In this document: one piece after another, positions 15,584 to 16,740 of the stretch
How the letters are laid out: each line of letters opens with the position of its first letter
How positions within the stretch are numbered: position 1 is the stretch's first letter
From: Gammaproteobacteria bacterium
Lineage (GTDB): Bacteria; Pseudomonadota; Gammaproteobacteria; UBA9214
Length of the DNA stretch: 16,740 bases
Reading direction: 5' to 3'
NCBI GenBank assembly: GCA_029881775.1
Contig: JAOULY010000011.1
Coordinates: 1 to 16,740, forward strand
Notes under the pieces: model-generated
What the model saw: only the letters and a program-made list of their open reading frames with translations
Databases searched by the model: none
Told to the model about the DNA's origin: nothing
Position numbers and translations under genes: made by a program

Positions 15584-15725
15584 GGCGCAAATCCGCCAGG
15601 GGAGGCAAGCAATTGCCGGAATCCTGTCAGGCAGCGGCAAGCATTTGCATGGCCGGCGGCAGTCCGTGGCCGGCGGCATTCTGTCTACAGGTTAATGGCT
15701 GCGTGTTACCCGGCAAAACACGGCA

Positions 15726-15741
15726 TGGCATACGTCTTGCT
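15726..15741 (+). promoter_or_regulatory. Sigma-54 (RpoN) promoter for the divergent gene
   Basis: The plus strand reads TGGCAT, five bases, TTGCT, again with GG and GC ten bases apart and a single mismatch from TGGCAC-N5-TTGCW. The predicted transcription start is near 15752, giving a leader of about 26 bases before the ATG at 15778. It mirrors the promoter of the fliL operon on the other strand. Confidence 0.7.
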
Positions 15742-15777
15742 TTATCCAGGACACCAGGGACGAACAGTTTTACGGAC

Positions 15778-16731
15778 ATGAAAATCTACCAGGCCTACAC
15801 GAATGCGCAGCAAAAGGATTTTGTCTGCGCAAACGCCATACCCTTCGACGCATCGGGCAACTGTGCCAGCGGCACGCGCGAGTACGAACTGTTTCGACAG
15901 ATTCATGCTGATGCTGCCAGCCATGCTAACGATGAACCCTGGGGACTCGTCTCCTGGAAATTCGATTACAAGTCGCCGATCAGTCTTGGCGATTTCCACC
16001 GCTTTGCCAGCAACGCATTTGCGGACGGGGCCGATTGCGCGTTTATCAACCCCATGATCGGCAACGAGGCGGTCTATGCAAATGTCTGGGAACAGGGCAT
16101 TCACTGTGCGCACACGGGCATCGAAAAGGTTGCCTGTTTCCTGCAGCAAGAGACCGGCATCAATGTCGCAACGGTTAGCGATACCAGCACCTTTGCCTTC
16201 TGCAATTACTTCATCGCACGCCCGCCATTCTGGGACCGCTATTTCAGCTTTATTGAACACGCGCTCGGCTTGCTTGACGCGGAAGCGGCACGTGGCTCCG
16301 AAATCGGACAGATTTACAGTGGCAGCGGCCAGTACCAGCGCGATACGAGCGCATCCATGCGGATTTTCGTGATTGAACGCCTGTTTTCTTCATTTCTCCA
16401 GCAGAATCCTGGTTTACAGGTCGCCGCCTATGCCCCGACTGCCGCCGACTTTGACAACAAGTTCGGTGTTCGCATGGGCCGGATGCTATGGAATTTCTCC
16501 CGGCTCAAACAACGCGCCGTGGAAACCGATGACATATCGCTCTACAACACCTGGGACAAGCAACGCTGCACGCTACTGGCAGACTATCAGATCAACATCG
16601 TCTGGAACCTGGACGATCCGTTTGCCTACCCCTTATCCCGCGAATATCGCGAGTTCTGTGCCGTATGCGAGCGCCTGTTTGACGCAGATCATCCGGCCAC
16701 CAGTGAGCGGATACAGGGCATCGCAGGCTGA
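15778..16731 (+). CDS. Conserved-looking protein of unknown function, sigma-54 linked
   Basis: This 317-residue protein lacks a signal peptide and membrane segments. It is rich in aromatic residues, with segments such as EPWGLVSWKFDYKS (53-66), FINPMIGNEAVYANVWEQG (89-107), FCNYFIARPPFWDRYFSF (141-158) and YNTWDKQR (256-263), and has eight cysteines. The style recalls uncharacterised proteins I associate with surface-polysaccharide or glycosyltransferase loci, but I cannot name a domain and offer that only as a weak impression. The frame is open from 15556, but I place the start at 15778: the sequence upstream looks non-coding, and the predicted promoter lies inside it. The ribosome-binding site is weak. 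It diverges from fliL and shares its promoter type, so it probably belongs to the flagellar regulon, perhaps in flagellin modification; this is inference. Confidence 0.75.
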   Translation: MKIYQAYTNAQQKDFVCANAIPFDASGNCASGTREYELFRQIHADAASHANDEPWGLVSWKFDYKSPISLGDFHRFASNAFADGADCAFINPMIGNEAVYANVWEQGIHCAHTGIEKVACFLQQETGINVATVSDTSTFAFCNYFIARPPFWDRYFSFIEHALGLLDAEAARGSEIGQIYSGSGQYQRDTSASMRIFVIERLFSSFLQQNPGLQVAAYAPTAADFDNKFGVRMGRMLWNFSRLKQRAVETDDISLYNTWDKQRCTLLADYQINIVWNLDDPFAYPLSREYREFCAVCERLFDADHPATSERIQGIAG

Positions 16732-16740
16732 AGCAAGGCA

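Noticed and set aside
15556..15777. N-terminal extension of the plus-strand gene at the right end
   Set aside because: Open by chance: the translated extension looks non-coding, and the sigma-54-type promoter falls inside it, just before the ATG at 15778.
15742..16260. 172-codon minus-strand open frame
   Set aside because: Antisense to the plus-strand 317-aa gene, which has the better promoter context and a more protein-like composition.
1..16740. CRISPR arrays, tRNA or rRNA genes, insertion sequences with a transposase
   Set aside because: I saw no regularly spaced repeats, cloverleaf-like or rRNA sequence, and no transposase frame; the only mobile-type element is the REP pair.

Overview
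The window is a flagellar biosynthesis locus from a polarly flagellated, moderately GC-rich proteobacterium, most likely a gammaproteobacterium. The basis is the canonical gene order fliL-fliM-fliN-fliO-fliP-fliQ-fliR-flhB-flhA-flhF-flhG, the presence of the polar-placement pair FlhF/FlhG, a PomA-type stator protein, sigma-54- and sigma-28-type promoters, and a REP-type palindrome pair. I cannot name the species.

Layout, right to left on the minus strand. A sigma-54 promoter (15497-15512) precedes the tightly packed run fliL, fliM, fliN, fliO, fliP, fliQ, fliR, flhB, flhA (15411 to 7941), coding for the switch complex, the basal-body-associated FliL and the export gate. After a 79-base gap come flhF and flhG (7861 to 5758), which overlap. 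In many relatives fliA and cheY/Z/A/B follow flhG; here they are absent. Instead there is a plus-strand 59-codon gene (5541-5720) preceded by a near-consensus sigma-28 promoter, then a minus-strand membrane-anchored SPOR-domain protein (5480-4431) and an HDOD-GGDEF signalling protein (4258-2675). Next is a decayed metabolic island: a fragment of an acetolactate-synthase-like gene (2560-2111), a REP pair (2114-2184), and a frameshifted, internally deleted aldehyde dehydrogenase gene (2086-1269). About 480 bases of mostly featureless DNA follow, ending in a sigma-28 promoter (927-901) for motA/pomA (786-16). Its motB/pomB partner would lie beyond the left edge.

At the right end a plus-strand gene of unknown function (15778-16731) diverges from fliL and has its own sigma-54-type promoter (15726-15741).

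Together the genes make the export gate, the C-ring, the polar-number and polar-position control system and the stator. The most interesting material is accessory: the sigma-28-linked microprotein and the sigma-54-linked unknown protein both look like uncharacterised members of the flagellar regulon, judged from promoter motifs and position. All promoter calls are pattern matches by eye, not measurements.
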